Origin: Gonocerus acuteangulatus
Lineage: Eukaryota; Arthropoda; Insecta; Hemiptera; Coreidae
Assembly (NCBI GenBank): GCA_946811695.1
Contig: OX328123.1
Coordinates: 46,193,753-46,257,752 of the forward strand
Direction of reading: 5' to 3'
DNA length: 64,000 bases
The position numbers were made by a program, and so were the translations under genes. A model generated the notes under the pieces. It had not been told where the DNA came from, ran no database searches, and saw only the letters and a list, made by a program, of their open reading frames with translations. Shown here piece after piece: positions 1-14,370 of the stretch. Every line of letters begins with the position of its first letter. Position 1 is the first letter of the stretch.

Positions 1-348
1 GGTATATACCACCCGTATTAACCCAAAAGTGATTATATCAAGCTTGATAAACTTCCTCAATTAAATTAAGGAATTTAAGAGTGCTTAAATTAGGTTCTTG
101 ATCTAGTCAAAAAATTCAAGGAGAATTAGATCATGAATAGAAAATCTCGGCCAAACAGAAGGAAAATAACAATAACAAGGATAGTCAAACTTCGTTTTCA
201 AAGATTGTTAGTTGTAACACAAAAACGGTCACTCATGATTCTAATAAATTAACTGTGAAGGGTGATTACACAAATATTCCTGTTGAGGCTTTAAAGCTTC
301 AATTTAAAAAACATATTAACCCAAAGGAATTATAGATTGGCCTAAAAA
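1..348. other. AT-rich sequence, no gene seen
   Basis: No coding frame of note and no repeat boundary that I can define. It ends where the conserved terminus of a family A element begins. Confidence 0.5.
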
Positions 349-2272
<1,924 letters not shown>

Positions 2273-2289
2273 CGATATAGAGGTTATAT

Positions 2290-3838
<1,549 letters not shown>

Positions 3839-3854
3839 ATGGTGGGAGACCTTT

Positions 3855-5252
3855 TAGCGCGGTTCCTCCCTATCTCCATACCGCTTATGAGGTTGACCTC
3901 ACGGCGCGATCAGGACGTGCCGACCAGAAACTGTCTCGTTTTAGACCCATAGATCACGAAAATATAGGTGGTTTAAATTTATATATTTATATATATGCTT
4001 GTCTGTTCGCTCTCTACCAAGCTCAAAAATGGTCCGATTTTGATGAAATTTGGGACAAAAATCTGTATTCTTAATTGAAAGGTCAAGTTCGTTAGCTAGC
4101 AAAATCCGCCCAAAGGAAGGTGGCGTTTGGGGCGAAATTCGCCCAAAACAAATCGTAACGCTTACGTTTTTGAGTTCATACGTTTCCAGGTACTTCTTTT
4201 ATAGGTTTCTTAACATTGGAAAACGAATGAAACCATTTTTGAGGCGATATCTGTAACCGTTTTTGAGAAAAGTGGAATCAATTTTTTCGCATGTCATTAT
4301 TTTATTGTGGGTACTTAAAATCGCGGGATTCAATTGAAATTTTTTCTGCATCTTGGAAATTAATCCCAACTGAGATGTTCAAATTTTGGTCATATTTGGA
4401 GTTAAAGAAGTATGCGAAAAAAAATAATTTTATTAATAGACATGAAAAGTTTTCGGATGTTTCATACATTTTTCGTAAATATCTCGATAACGGTTGGGAA
4501 ATCGTAGTAAGTGGAAGGCGACCACTTCGAATGCTTGCTAAATTCTCTACAAAAAAGGTTCTGAAGCATTATTCGATGGGACAACATCAATCACAGATAC
4601 AAGCTCTAAAAACGTAAAAAGTGCTTGTTTTGTTGTTTTGAAAGGGTTTTTCTATTTGTTTATCTCACTTTTTAATAGGTTGTTTTTTGTTTTAAATTGC
4701 ATTTATCAGTAAAATAAGTATTATAGTAAAATAAGCAAAGAAACGGTAAAAGGTATAGGTAATACGTTTGGAACAGCTGTAGAAATCAAGATGGCTGTGG
4801 CTAACCATGATGGTGTATACATAGGTTAGTTTTGATTTCTCCTATCTATATAACCTTCCTCCTGCTACAACTGAAGTTATCATTATTTGTTATTTTATAG
4901 AAAGATTTAACCCACGAGAGAATGAAATTTTATTTCCCATGAAGCACATATTTACAGTTGATTATTACAGTGAAACGAATTTGCTAGTAAAACGAGGAAA
5001 TTAAAATGACTACGAATTTTCGGTTGTTTGAAATAGAGCCTGCTGAGCAGTATTCGTAGAGTGAGTAAGTTTTTAGTACATAATTGTATTGACTTATTCA
5101 GCCTTTCTCAAGAATGAGGATTAAGAATTATCCGCTTCTGTCTAAGTTGGCTACTGTCAGTTTCCTGTTATTTGTGATGACTAATCAGCTCCACTTCTTC
5201 GAGATATACGGAACCGCGCTAAGATGACGCAGTTCCTGCGAGTCGGACTTTT
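3855..5252 (-). mobile_element. Family A element, minus orientation
   Basis: Begins on the plus strand with TTTTAGCGCGGTTCCTCCC and ends with GAACCGCGCTAAGATGACGC and GCGAGTCGGACTTTTT, so both conserved termini are present. It abuts the previous copy head to head, leaving only about 17 bp between the two hairpin ends. The AT core is short here (about 3980-4000). Small open frames (for example 4291-4617) match repeat interior found in other copies and are not genes. Confidence 0.65.
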
Positions 5253-5484
5253 TGTGGGCCACACCAAATCAGAGCAAGGACGGAAAATGAAAGAAAAAAC
5301 AGAGGTTGAAAAAAGAAAAACGATCAAATGGAGTGAATAAAAATATTTAAATTCATTCCAATATAAAGGTTAAGGTATTTAAGAAAATTGTATTTCGGGC
5401 AATCAAAACAGCCAAATATTTGTTCAAACCATTCTGTCAACGTATTTTCTCATCAAATTAAATCTTCAGTCGGAACTTTTTTTT

Positions 5485-5622
5485 TTTTTAGCGCGGTTCC
5501 TCCCTCCCCATAGGGAGGAACCCCGCTTATAAGGTTGATACAATGAAACAATCCGGAAGTGCCTACAAGAAAATTTCGCGTTTCAGAACCCCTAGAGACC
5601 GAAAATAACGGTGGTTCAAATT

Positions 5623-5721
<99 letters not shown>

Positions 5722-6640
5722 CTGTTCGCTCTCTAGGTCGAAGACGAATGGTCCGATTTTGATGAAATTTGGTACAAAAATCAGTCGTCCAATATGAAAG
5801 GTCAAGTTCGTTAACCAGCAAAATCCGCCCACTGGAAGATGGAGTTTGGGGCGAAATTCGCGCAGAAAAAATCGTAACGCTTACGTTTTTGAGTTCATAA
5901 GCTTGTAAGTACTCTTTTTATAGGCTTCTTGGGCTAGGAAAACGAATGAAACCATTTTCAAGGCGATAGCTTTAACCGTTTTCGAGAAAATTGGAAAAAC
6001 AGTTTTTGAATACCGTTTTTGGTTTGGGTACTTAGAATCATGGGATTCAGTTGAAACATTTTCTGCATGTTCTACTTTCATTAAAACTAATATGTTGAAA
6101 TTTTGGTTACGTTTGGAGTTAAGGAAGGGTTAGAATAAAATATTTTATTAACAGACTTAAAAAGTTTTGGTAACTTTGTATATTTTCCTTAATATCTCGA
6201 AAAAGGTTGAGAATCTTGGTAAACAAAACAATACCATTAGAAAGCTTACTAAATGCTCTACAAAAAAGGTTCTGATGAAAGTTTTGATTAGGCGATGTCA
6301 ATCGGAGAAATAAGTGCTTAAAACATTAAAGTAATTGATTTTGCTTATTCGAACTGTTCTTTTTGTCTGTTTTTATTCCTTGTTATTTTTTAATTGCTTA
6401 TAGTTGGATAATGTATTTTACAATAAAACAGATTAGGCAAAATAAGAAAAACAATTCATTGTTAGAAATATAGCTTGCCAAGAGAAAAAGATTCGTTGAC
6501 GTCTTTTGAATATTTTCAATTGCCTTTATGCTGTTGGTTTTTTTATTTTATTTTTTAATTGATTTTATCTGTAGAATTATTAATATAGTAAAAGAACACA
6601 GGAATGAGTGAAAATATTTGATATTTTCCAATTCATTGAA
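5485..6640 (-). mobile_element. Family A element, minus orientation, truncated
   Basis: Starts with the hairpin end TTTTAGCGCGGTTCCTCCC and has an (AT)n core at 5625-5717 and the conserved interior. The GTCGGACTTTTT terminus is not found on the right, so that end is truncated and approximate. Confidence 0.6.
5625..5717. repeat. (AT)n microsatellite
   Basis: TA repeat with one TGTATATATT interruption. Confidence 0.95.
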
Positions 6641-6795
6641 ACGTATGAAATGAAGTATCGGTAGAAGAGGATTCTAGGGTCTTGCGGACCTGACCCCAGG
6701 TATAGCCATAAAACCCTTTGAACAAAGGCCGAGGAAAATATTATCTGTTTCTATTCTATGCTTTTCAAATGAGAATAGGTATTTGAACAGGAACC

Positions 6796-6953
6796 GGGGT
6801 CTCCCGTGGTCTAATGGCTAGCGCCTTGGATTCATAAGCGGGAGATGGTGGGTTCGATTCCCAACCTCCGGCAGGAATTTTATCATCCCACGGCTCGCTG
6901 GTGAAATTCCTCGCTACACCCTGGATGTCGGCGCTAATGACCTAGATGTAGAT

Positions 6954-6955
<2 letters not shown>
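6796..6955 (+). mobile_element. tRNA-derived SINE, family 1
   Basis: The head GGGGTCTCCCGTGGTCTAAT is followed by a tRNA-like anticodon-loop motif TTCATAA and a B-box GGTTCGATTCC, consistent with an internal RNA polymerase III promoter (A box TGGTCTAATGG). The body contains an inverted repeat, AGGAATTTTATCA at 6873-6885 and TGGTGAAATTCCT at 6899-6911, then CACCCTGGATGTCGGCGCTAATG. Other copies lie at 9407-11372 (split), 20351-20574 (minus) and 55540-55717. The 3' tail passes into an AT repeat. Confidence 0.85.
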
Positions 6956-6992
<37 letters not shown>

Positions 6993-7019
6993 TTGATGTT
7001 ATTTTTCGTCGCTGGGATA

Positions 7020-7027
7020 GTAAAAAA

Positions 7028-7067
<40 letters not shown>

Positions 7068-7068
7068 T
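7020..7068. repeat. poly(A) plus (AT)n tract
   Basis: An A run of about 24 followed by (AT)n. The preceding 30 bp (GATGTTATTTTTCGTCGCT) also occurs on the opposite strand near 38590-38620, so this is the tail of another dispersed repeat. Confidence 0.8.
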
Positions 7069-7080
7069 GCTCATACATTA

Positions 7081-8043
7081 GCTCGGATAGACCATCACCA
7101 GGCATTGCGTAAAATTTATGAGGGACAAAATCACATTTTATTACCAGTAATTCAAGGCCTGTCATCATAGTTGAAATAAACCGCAAAAAAAAAAAAATAA
7201 TAATATGAAATAGATACCGAACGGTAACAGCTGACCTGTTATCGTCCAAGCAACGCATGCTCTCTTTAAAACCAACTAAAAATTCAAAACCCTCAAAAAA
7301 TACTTAAAAATTTGAATAAAAAATAAAAAAAAAACCCTCTCTTAGCGAGTGTTTACATCCTAAAGGGAGTGACCATGCAAAATTTCTAGTTTTTCTGACA
7401 AGTGGTTTGGGGTTCACGAATTATCATATAAATATTTCCTGCTTGTATTCCAAATATTCTAAATGAAACTAGAGATAAAATGGATAGGCGCTAAGATGAC
7501 GTTGTTAAGGCGGAAATTTTTGAATGAAAAACCTAAGAAATTTACTTACTTGAACTCATCTCCTATATATTTGTCAAATACCACGTACTCACTCACTGAC
7601 CTCTCATCGCCCAGCCCAAACCACTCGGCAGAAAAATTTGAAATTTTGCATGGACACTCCCTTTGGGATGTAAACCCTCTTTAAGAAAGGTTGTTTTGGT
7701 GTTCATATTTTTAGGCATTTTTAGAGGGGTTTGAATTTTTAGTTTTTAAGAGAGCATCCTTATCAAGGCAGCATGCGTTGCTAGGAAGATAACAGAACAG
7801 CTGTTACCGTACTGTATATTTTTCATAGTATTATTTTTAATTGCGCTAATAAAATAAAATTAGAGCTTATCATCTTAGTTACGGAGCTCTTAAATAAATA
7901 ATTGCGGTTAGTTTAAACTATGATGGCAGTCCTTGAATTACTAGAAATAAGCTCCCCTCATAGAGTTTACGCTATGAGGGACAAAATCACCATTTTAATT
8001 TAGGTTCATTTCAACAGTTTTCCTGGTGATGGTCCATCCGAGG
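7081..8043. mobile_element. Long fold-back (inverted-repeat) DNA element
   Basis: The ends are GCTCGGATAGACCATCACCA and, inverted from the right, CCTCGGATGGACCATCACCA. The complementarity continues inward: TTTTGTCCCTCATA, GTAATTCAAGG, CGGTAACAGCTG, AGCAACGCATGC and GGGAGTG-CCATGCAAAATTTC recur in order in the right arm when reverse-complemented. The arms run about 7081-7430 and 7590-8043 around a short loop. Each end is flanked by TA, a possible 2-bp target duplication. No transposase is visible. It is a non-autonomous element that could form a near-unimolecular hairpin; superfamily not determined. Confidence 0.75.
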
Positions 8044-8045
8044 TA

Positions 8046-9406
8046 ATAATATCCCGAACCCTTGCACAGCCTCCTCACTCATCAGCATCTCCAGTCACAA
8101 CACTTCTTGGTAATGCTCGCATATATAACGGGTGTTTCGAAATGACATCTGAGAAACAAACATTTTTAAATTTTACATTTATATATTGTACATTTATTAT
8201 TGACAACGAATTTTACTTTTACTTTTATTGTACTGGTATACCTCGTAATACTGGTAACCTATAGATAACGGGTTATTTATAGGTTACCTGTTTGTTGACA
8301 CTGGTCCGGAGCGCCTCAGTGTTTAGAAACATTATACTTCGATTACTTATCAATTGATGAATAAGATATATAATGGCGGGAACCGTCCTATAATAAACTG
8401 CACAAAATTATATTGTTGCGTTAATTTTATTCATATATAATTATCGCAATAAAATGACTAATTATCTCTGCCGTGACGAAGCACGGGTATTCACTTTCTT
8501 TATAAAAACGTGATGTTCAAATCATTTTTTTTATCACTGTAAAACATCTGGACGGGGAAATCATGGTTACCACTGCAAGATTTTCAAATCGACAATACCT
8601 TTATTATAGTAGTAAACAGAAACCATAATATAATAACACAAATTACTCCAGTTAATAAATATTAAATTAGTTTACTAACTAGAGTTCTGTAGTCAGTTAA
8701 TGGAAGGAGTTAACTACGTTTGAAATGGCTTGCCCACGCTCAGTGTATATTTTACCTTCGTTGACGTCAATATTACACAGTGTGGGCTTTTGCTGAATAT
8801 TTCACTTCTATTGATTATCATACATCGGATTATTTGAAATGAAAACAAAACGAATATTTGAAATACTGGATATCCATTTCCGCAATATATTTATTATTAC
8901 GTATTTCGTTTCAACACTTATAAGCATGCTTCGATATAAAAATATGTAGGAGTATACATACTAATCCTCTCTTGTTTTTAGTAACTGCCGATAATAGAGA
9001 AAAACCTTCTACAAGCTTTTGTTCCGGCAATCGAACTGCTATTATTATAATATTTAGTGGTTTTTTTTATTGTTTTTTTCTCCTTGAGAAACTCTGAACA
9101 ACATCTACGCTAAATAACAATTACATCGTTTCGTGGAATTATGGAGCAGAATATGAGAACCTTAACAAGGGAACCGAGCTGCTGGTCGAGATGAAGTTGA
9201 AATTCACAAACTGTACCTCAGCACTTCAATCTCCAAAATCGACCCAATGGATTCCATGGCGCTGAGACTGGGAGGGCAATGAGAAAGGTGCTCGCCTAGC
9301 AATGGAAGCAGAATCATTCCTTCAATTTTAAACACTCTATATTCTTGATGAACATGGAACAATTATGATGCATGCCACAATAAAAAGATGAAATAATCTT
9401 CAGTCG
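8046..9406. other. Gene-free AT-rich stretch with one hairpin
   Basis: No coding frame recognised. A near-perfect hairpin lies at about 8253-8288 (GGTAACCTATA pairing with TATAGGTTACC). Its TATAGATAAC segment resembles the tail of SINE family 2 (25714-25920). Confidence 0.4.
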
Positions 9407-9438
9407 GGGTCTCCCGTGGTCTAGTGGCTTGCGCCTTA

Positions 9439-10156
9439 AGGTGCACCTACACTGTACTAGTTCCGATCCGATCCAATTGCCACCGACTGTCGGTAGAAAA
9501 ACAAACACATGCATCTCAATGGAGGTGCCTACATTGGTCCCGACCCGATCCAATCCGGTCCAATCCAACGGCCACCGATTCTTGGCCATTTAAACTTTTT
9601 TGTTTCTAAACCGATTTTGAACCGACAAAGAAAAATGGCGCCAACCCACATTTTGAATTTCAAAAAGGTCTAGAGGTTCTAGATCTTAACAGATTTCCCT
9701 GCATATTCTTTTATATCAAAGGAAATAACATTTAGAACAACTTTGTCGATTCACATTTTTGTTTTTTGTTTCCCTTGTTTATTAAATTGCGTGGAAAGAT
9801 GTTTATAACCATCCAACGTCTATAACCTTCCAATATTTATAACCTTCTAATGTTTATAACTTCCAATGCCTAAAACCTTCTAGTTACCTTTCTTATAAAT
9901 TATTTTAAAATATAAATACCAATACTTCTCTTACCTCCAACATTCAACCTTATCGAAGGCTTATATGCTTATTAGATGGTATTTCTTAACTTAATCACTC
10001 ATTTTCACTTCACTACGAGGTCATTACTTACGAGCTGTGACTAAATCGGATCGGATCGAGTCGAGACCAATGTAGGCACTCACGTCGGCCGCTGTTGCCC
10101 ATTGTCGATCAAAAGAATCGGATCGGGCAAAATACGGGTCCAATGAAGGTGCAGCC
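9439..10156. mobile_element. MITE with TTA target duplication (PIF/Harbinger-like)
   Basis: This 718-bp insertion interrupts a SINE. TTA occurs at 9436-9438 and 10157-10159. Its ends are imperfect terminal inverted repeats: AGGTGCACCTACACTG on the left and GGCTGCACCTTCATTG inverted from the right. Subterminal blocks rich in GGATCGGATC-type sequence also recur in inverted orientation. There is no transposase frame. A 3-bp TTA duplication is characteristic of PIF/Harbinger, so the class is inferred from that. Confidence 0.7.
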
Positions 10157-10200
10157 TTAGATTCATAAGCGGGAGATGGGGGGTTCGATCCCCACCGGCG

Positions 10201-10229
10201 CACAGTGTAACGTCCAATGGACAAAAACC
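10201..10229 (+). other. 12-RSS-like end (heptamer, 13-nt spacer, nonamer)
   Basis: Heptamer CACAGTG at 10201-10207 and nonamer ACAAAAACC at 10221-10229 are both identical to the vertebrate consensus. The spacer 10208-10220 is 13 nt, within the tolerance of a 12-RSS. Confidence 0.8.
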
Positions 10230-11223
10230 TAAATTTTTGTTTTCTTATATTTAATTTTTAATCCTCTAGCTAAGTTTAGAAACTATTCAAGGAATTAAAA
10301 TCGTATAAAACTAATAAATATTAGTTTTATTTTGATCAACAAACACATTAGCAGTATTATAAACAAGGCAAAGTCTTTAAAACGTTCTTTATAGCAACAA
10401 TTAGTTTGAGCCTTTCTCGTTGAAGATAGGACAGTGTTCTTATTAAGTCATCCGAAGGAAATTACGTCAAAACTATTCCTTTTTCATCTGATATAATTGA
10501 TTCTGGGTAATTACTCCCTTATTATTTATCCTGAATTATTCTTCATTGATCTTTGACATTTTTTTTAAGTACAAAACCTTGATAGACCATAGCAAAAAAA
10601 CTTCATCTGAACACATCTCAAGTTTTTTAGAGCTTAAAACTTACCTCAATTTTAATGTACTGAGGGCAATTTAGTTTGCCGAAATTTGCCGATTCCAAAG
10701 ATTTTTATTTTTAAATACATCATCATTTTTTCTTCCAAATTTGAATAAAAATGTGGATAAATCCAAGAAGACGGTATTAATCCTTGGGCAAATGATTCAA
10801 TTTAATCTGCAGGATGCTCCTAAAGAAATATTAAGCAATACTAAAAAAACTGCCAGTTTAGTCCTTTATTATATGAAAAAAAATGTGGGTACGTGTTAAC
10901 CGCAGAGATAAAAACTCTTATATAAATACTGGTTGAAATAATATATCAACTTAGAAAACCTTGTTATTAATTTTTATCATAGAAAATGGTAAAATATTAT
11001 TATTCTATGGCAATATTACTATAATATAATTTACTACTATACTATTACTACATACAGTTATATTATATTTTATAATATTGTTATTAATAATATTATTATT
11101 TCTATTAATATTTCAATTAATCTTACTATAGCCGTATAGTATGCATTATTATGCTATTGTTACATTGTTTTGAGTTGATTTCAGTTAATAAAAATGCTTA
11201 TTTGAAAATAACTAGTGGTTAAT

Positions 11224-11262
11224 GATTTTTGTCCATAATCTCCACTACTTCGTTACACTGTG
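11224..11262 (-). other. 23-RSS-like end (heptamer, 23-nt spacer, nonamer)
   Basis: Read on the minus strand: heptamer CACAGTG (11262-11256), exactly 23 nt of spacer (11255-11233), and nonamer ACAAAAATC (11232-11224), eight of nine bases matching consensus. Confidence 0.8.
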
Positions 11263-12094
11263 CGGCGACAGGAATTTTCTCATCTCAGGGCTCGCTGAGA
11301 AAATTCCTGGCTGCACCCTGGGTTTTGGCGCTAATGGCCGACATTTTTCGATGTGCCATTAAAAAAAAATTCATTCTCTCTATATCCCAGCTAAACTTTA
11401 CTACTAGCATTCTAGAGAGAAATAACCTTTACACGCAAGAGGCGCAATTATACACAAAGTTTAGCGTAGGGCTCTCTATGTGCGTGCTCAGAAGTTTTCC
11501 CTAGGAAAACAGCCCTGTGGTCACTTTCAAAAGTCAACTTCGCTCTTACACAAGAAAAGTCGAGAAATTTGGCCTAATCCCACAGGATTGGCTAATTAAC
11601 TTTACGGAAGCTTGGCGAATTTCGATATATCTGCTGAATTTTTACTACTGACCTAAAATATAAGAAAACTGATAGGTCATCGATTCCCTTTACGTTGTCA
11701 CTTTCAAAGTGTTTTTGACTTATGTCATTTATATATACGGATAGGTATATGAGTTGGAAATTTCTGAGAAATGATTAAACTTCCGTGAAGCACAGTTCTC
11801 CTTCTTCTCATTGCACTGATAAAATTTTGAACTTCAAATCGAATCGTCGGCAAATAATAAATTTCGTTTTCATATACAAAATGTTGTTTTATCAAGATAC
11901 CACGAGGGAACCCCGACAAATACTACCTTCATATCATATATATACATAAAACACAGTGAATGAGATGAGAGGAGAAGGCAGACATTACTGCCACTCCCGA
12001 TGAAAGTTATGGTATATCTTATTTTAATTAAAACTGGTCTCTTTTTTAAACTATATACATTATTTACACTATTTACATTATTTTATAAGACAGG

Positions 12095-14370
12095 CTAATT
12101 AACCAGTAGTAAATTGTCTCGTGACCAATGGTGGCGAAGGCGTCGAGAAGGATTATGTGGGATGACATTGGAAGAGAGGGATCTGCCAAGAGGATTGGGG
12201 TGGGCTGGGAGTTTTGAGAAAAAGGTCAGGAATCGGGATTTGGCTAAATCATAGACAAAGGGTATTTCAGTGTCTCGATGGATGGTAAGGTTTGAAACGT
12301 AGAAAGGAGCGTTGAGGATTTTACGAAGGACTTTGGATTGGAAACGTTGGATAATTTTTATATTTGATGGCTTAGCTGATCCCCAATGTTCTATGCCGTA
12401 TGTCCATATCGGTCTTATTATGGTCTTGTATATTGTCAGTTTGTTTTTTGTGTCTAGTTTTGATTTGAGTCCAATTAGTCGTCGGAGAAGTCCGAAGCGT
12501 TTGTTCAGTTCTTGTCTCTTGTGTTTTATGTGTGTTTTCCAGGTAAGTCGCTTGTCGAGGTGGAATCCTAAATATCGAACCTTGTTAGACTGGGGTATTG
12601 GGATATTGTGGATTTTTACAGGAGGGCACTCAGCTCGTCGCAGGGCGAAAGTTACATGCGTACATTTCTGTGGGTTCATTTGAATCCTCCATTTGTTGAC
12701 CCATTTCTCGACGTCATTAAGGTAGGTTTGAAGTTTTTCAGATGCCAATTTAGGGTCGGGAGAGGATATAAGGAATGCAGTGTCATCGGCAAATGTACAA
12801 GTGACGATATTTGGGGTTGTTGGGATATCTGACGTAAATATAGAATAAAGGAGAGGAGCTAGAATGCTGCCTTGGGGAACACCTGCTTTAATGGTTCGAG
12901 GAGAGGAAATTGAAGAGCCGTATTTGATATGGAATGTACGATTTTCAAGGTATGATTGTAGGATAAGATAGAAATGGAAAGGAAGGAATGTTTTGAGTTT
13001 GTAAAGGAGTCCGAGATGCCACACTCGATCAAAGGCCTGTGCCACGTCAAGAAAGACACCGGAACAAAAACCTTTTTGCTCAAGTGTGGATGAAATGGTG
13101 TCACGGAAGACTTGTTAGTGGAATGCTGGGTGCGGAAGCCAAACTGGTGATCAGGGATTTTATCGTTTGAGTTTACTATGGGTAGGAGTCTTCTGTACAG
13201 GAGTTTTTCAAATACGTTTGAAATTATTGGGAGTAGGCTAATAGGGCGAAAGGAGCTGGCAAGTATTGGAGATTTAAGAGGTTTTGGAATAAGGATTACT
13301 TCGGAATGTTTCCAGGATGAGGGAAATCGAGTAGTACGAAGGATGCTATTAAATATTAGGGTAAGGAACATCAGGGTTTTGTGTGGCGGTGTCGAAGGAT
13401 ATTAGCAGTTATTAGATCAGGACCAGGAGATTTTTTAAGAGGGAGATGGTGAATTGTATACTTGACATCTGCAGGACTGATGGATTTAGGTGGTTCCGAA
13501 AGAGGAAGAGGTTCATCAAGAGAGTTCAGGATTTCAGTAGTGAATGTGGGATTAGTTTCAGGATTTGGAGTGAATACGGATTGGAGATGGTCGGCAAATA
13601 ACGTTGCTTTTTCTTCGTCACTTCGTGCCCAGGAACCATTCTCTTGGCGAAAAGGAGATGAGGTCAGTTGGAATTTTAAGATGTGCTTTGTTGCTTGCCA
13701 TGGGGAGTTGTCACTGGTGGAGAGGGAGGAAAGGTAAGTATCGTAATTGTCAGTTCGAAATTTTTTAAGTTCTTCTTTTAGCCGTCTCGACAGGTTGTTG
13801 AATAAGGTTTTATCGGAAGGGTATCGGTATCTCTGCCATTGGGCTCGTGCTCTGCGTTTTGCTGACAAGAGTTCAAGGATTTGAGGAGGGAGTTTTGAAT
13901 GTTGAGGAGAGGGCATTGGTTTACGTTGCTTGCTTGCGACTTTCATGCTGAATTGTATGGCCTGTGTAACTATTTCTGCAGCTCTATCCACGTCCTGTTG
14001 TGTTTTCAGTGCTGCTTTCAGATCAATGAAACAGCCAACTGTTGATTGAAACAATGGCCAGTCCACAGGTCCAGGGGTAAGAGTAGGTTTAGGAGGAAGG
14101 GGGATCGGAGAGGAACTAAGGGTAAGAAGGAGAGGAGAGTGATCAGAGGAAAGATCATCAAGAAAGTGCGATGTTCTGTGCTGCTTGGGGTTGATGGGAA
14201 GATTTCTCTTGTAGAGCAGCAGTTGGTTGTCTGAGGCGGAGGTTGCGAAAGCTTTGGATGGATTTATATATTTTACACCCGTGGTAGGTGGTTCTCTTCC
14301 TGGCAGTTTGCACACTTGGCTTTTGCATCGTTTGGCAGGGTACAATTTTGGGACATGAGTTCTTCTCCAC
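12095..14370 (-). pseudogene. Jockey ORF2: endonuclease remnant plus reverse transcriptase
   Basis: ORF2 normally encodes an AP endonuclease followed by reverse transcriptase. Only the endonuclease C-terminus remains (LSSDHSPLLLTLSS near 14160), so most of that domain has been deleted. The RT follows: KSPGPDLITANIL, then a frameshift near 13380, RPISLLPIISNVFEKLLYRR and HQFGFRTQHST, a second frameshift near 13115, the catalytic FLDVAQAFDRVWH motif A, GVPQGSILAPLLY, and motif C TFADDTAFL. The C-terminal part (RPIWTYGIEHWGSA, RRLRHHWSRDNLLLVN) is typical of Jockey. Catalytic aspartates of motifs A and C are intact, but the reading frame is broken twice and the endonuclease is missing. Confidence 0.85.

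Larger units (their letters stand above)
10201..11262. mobile_element. Non-autonomous Transib/RAG-like element with RSS-like ends
   Basis: A 1,062-bp AT-rich insertion in a SINE. Both ends read CACAGTGTAACG inward, a perfect 12-bp terminal inverted repeat. CGGCG flanks both sides (10196-10200 and 11263-11267), a 5-bp GC-rich target duplication. Left end: CACAGTG, 13-nt spacer, ACAAAAACC. Right end (inverted): CACAGTG, 23-nt spacer, ACAAAAATC. The vertebrate V(D)J signal consensus is CACAGTG, 12 or 23 nt, ACAAAAACC, and Transib/RAG transposition is known to make 5-bp GC-rich duplications. No transposase is encoded; the interior is A/T-rich without long frames. Superfamily is inferred from ends and duplication only. 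Confidence 0.8.
9407..11372 (+). mobile_element. tRNA-derived SINE, family 1, split by two insertions
   Basis: Three segments join into one SINE. Segment 1 is 9407-9438 (GGGGTCTCCCGTGGTCTAGT onward). Segment 2 is 10157-10200 (GATTCATAAGC and B-box GGTTCGATCC). Segment 3 is 11263 to about 11372 (AGGAATTTTCTCA hairpin, CACCCTGG, A-rich tail). The first gap is filled by a TTA-flanked element and the second by a CGGCG-flanked element. Collapsing one copy of each duplication restores the order seen in the intact SINE at 55540-55717. Confidence 0.85.

Noticed and set aside
6796..6875. Functional tRNA gene
   Set aside because: The A and B boxes are tRNA-like, but the arms do not close into a clean cloverleaf and the same head is fused to a constant SINE body in several copies.
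8776..8782. Other CACAGTG heptamers (also near 11955)
   Set aside because: No nonamer at 12 or 23 nt and no terminal partner; chance occurrences.
8769..9060. Host gene exon
   Set aside because: No open frame with splice-consistent ends or known domain; sequence is AT-rich and non-coding in appearance.
13178..14234. Plus-strand frames across the Jockey element
   Set aside because: Antisense shadows of the minus-strand gag and RT coding sequence.
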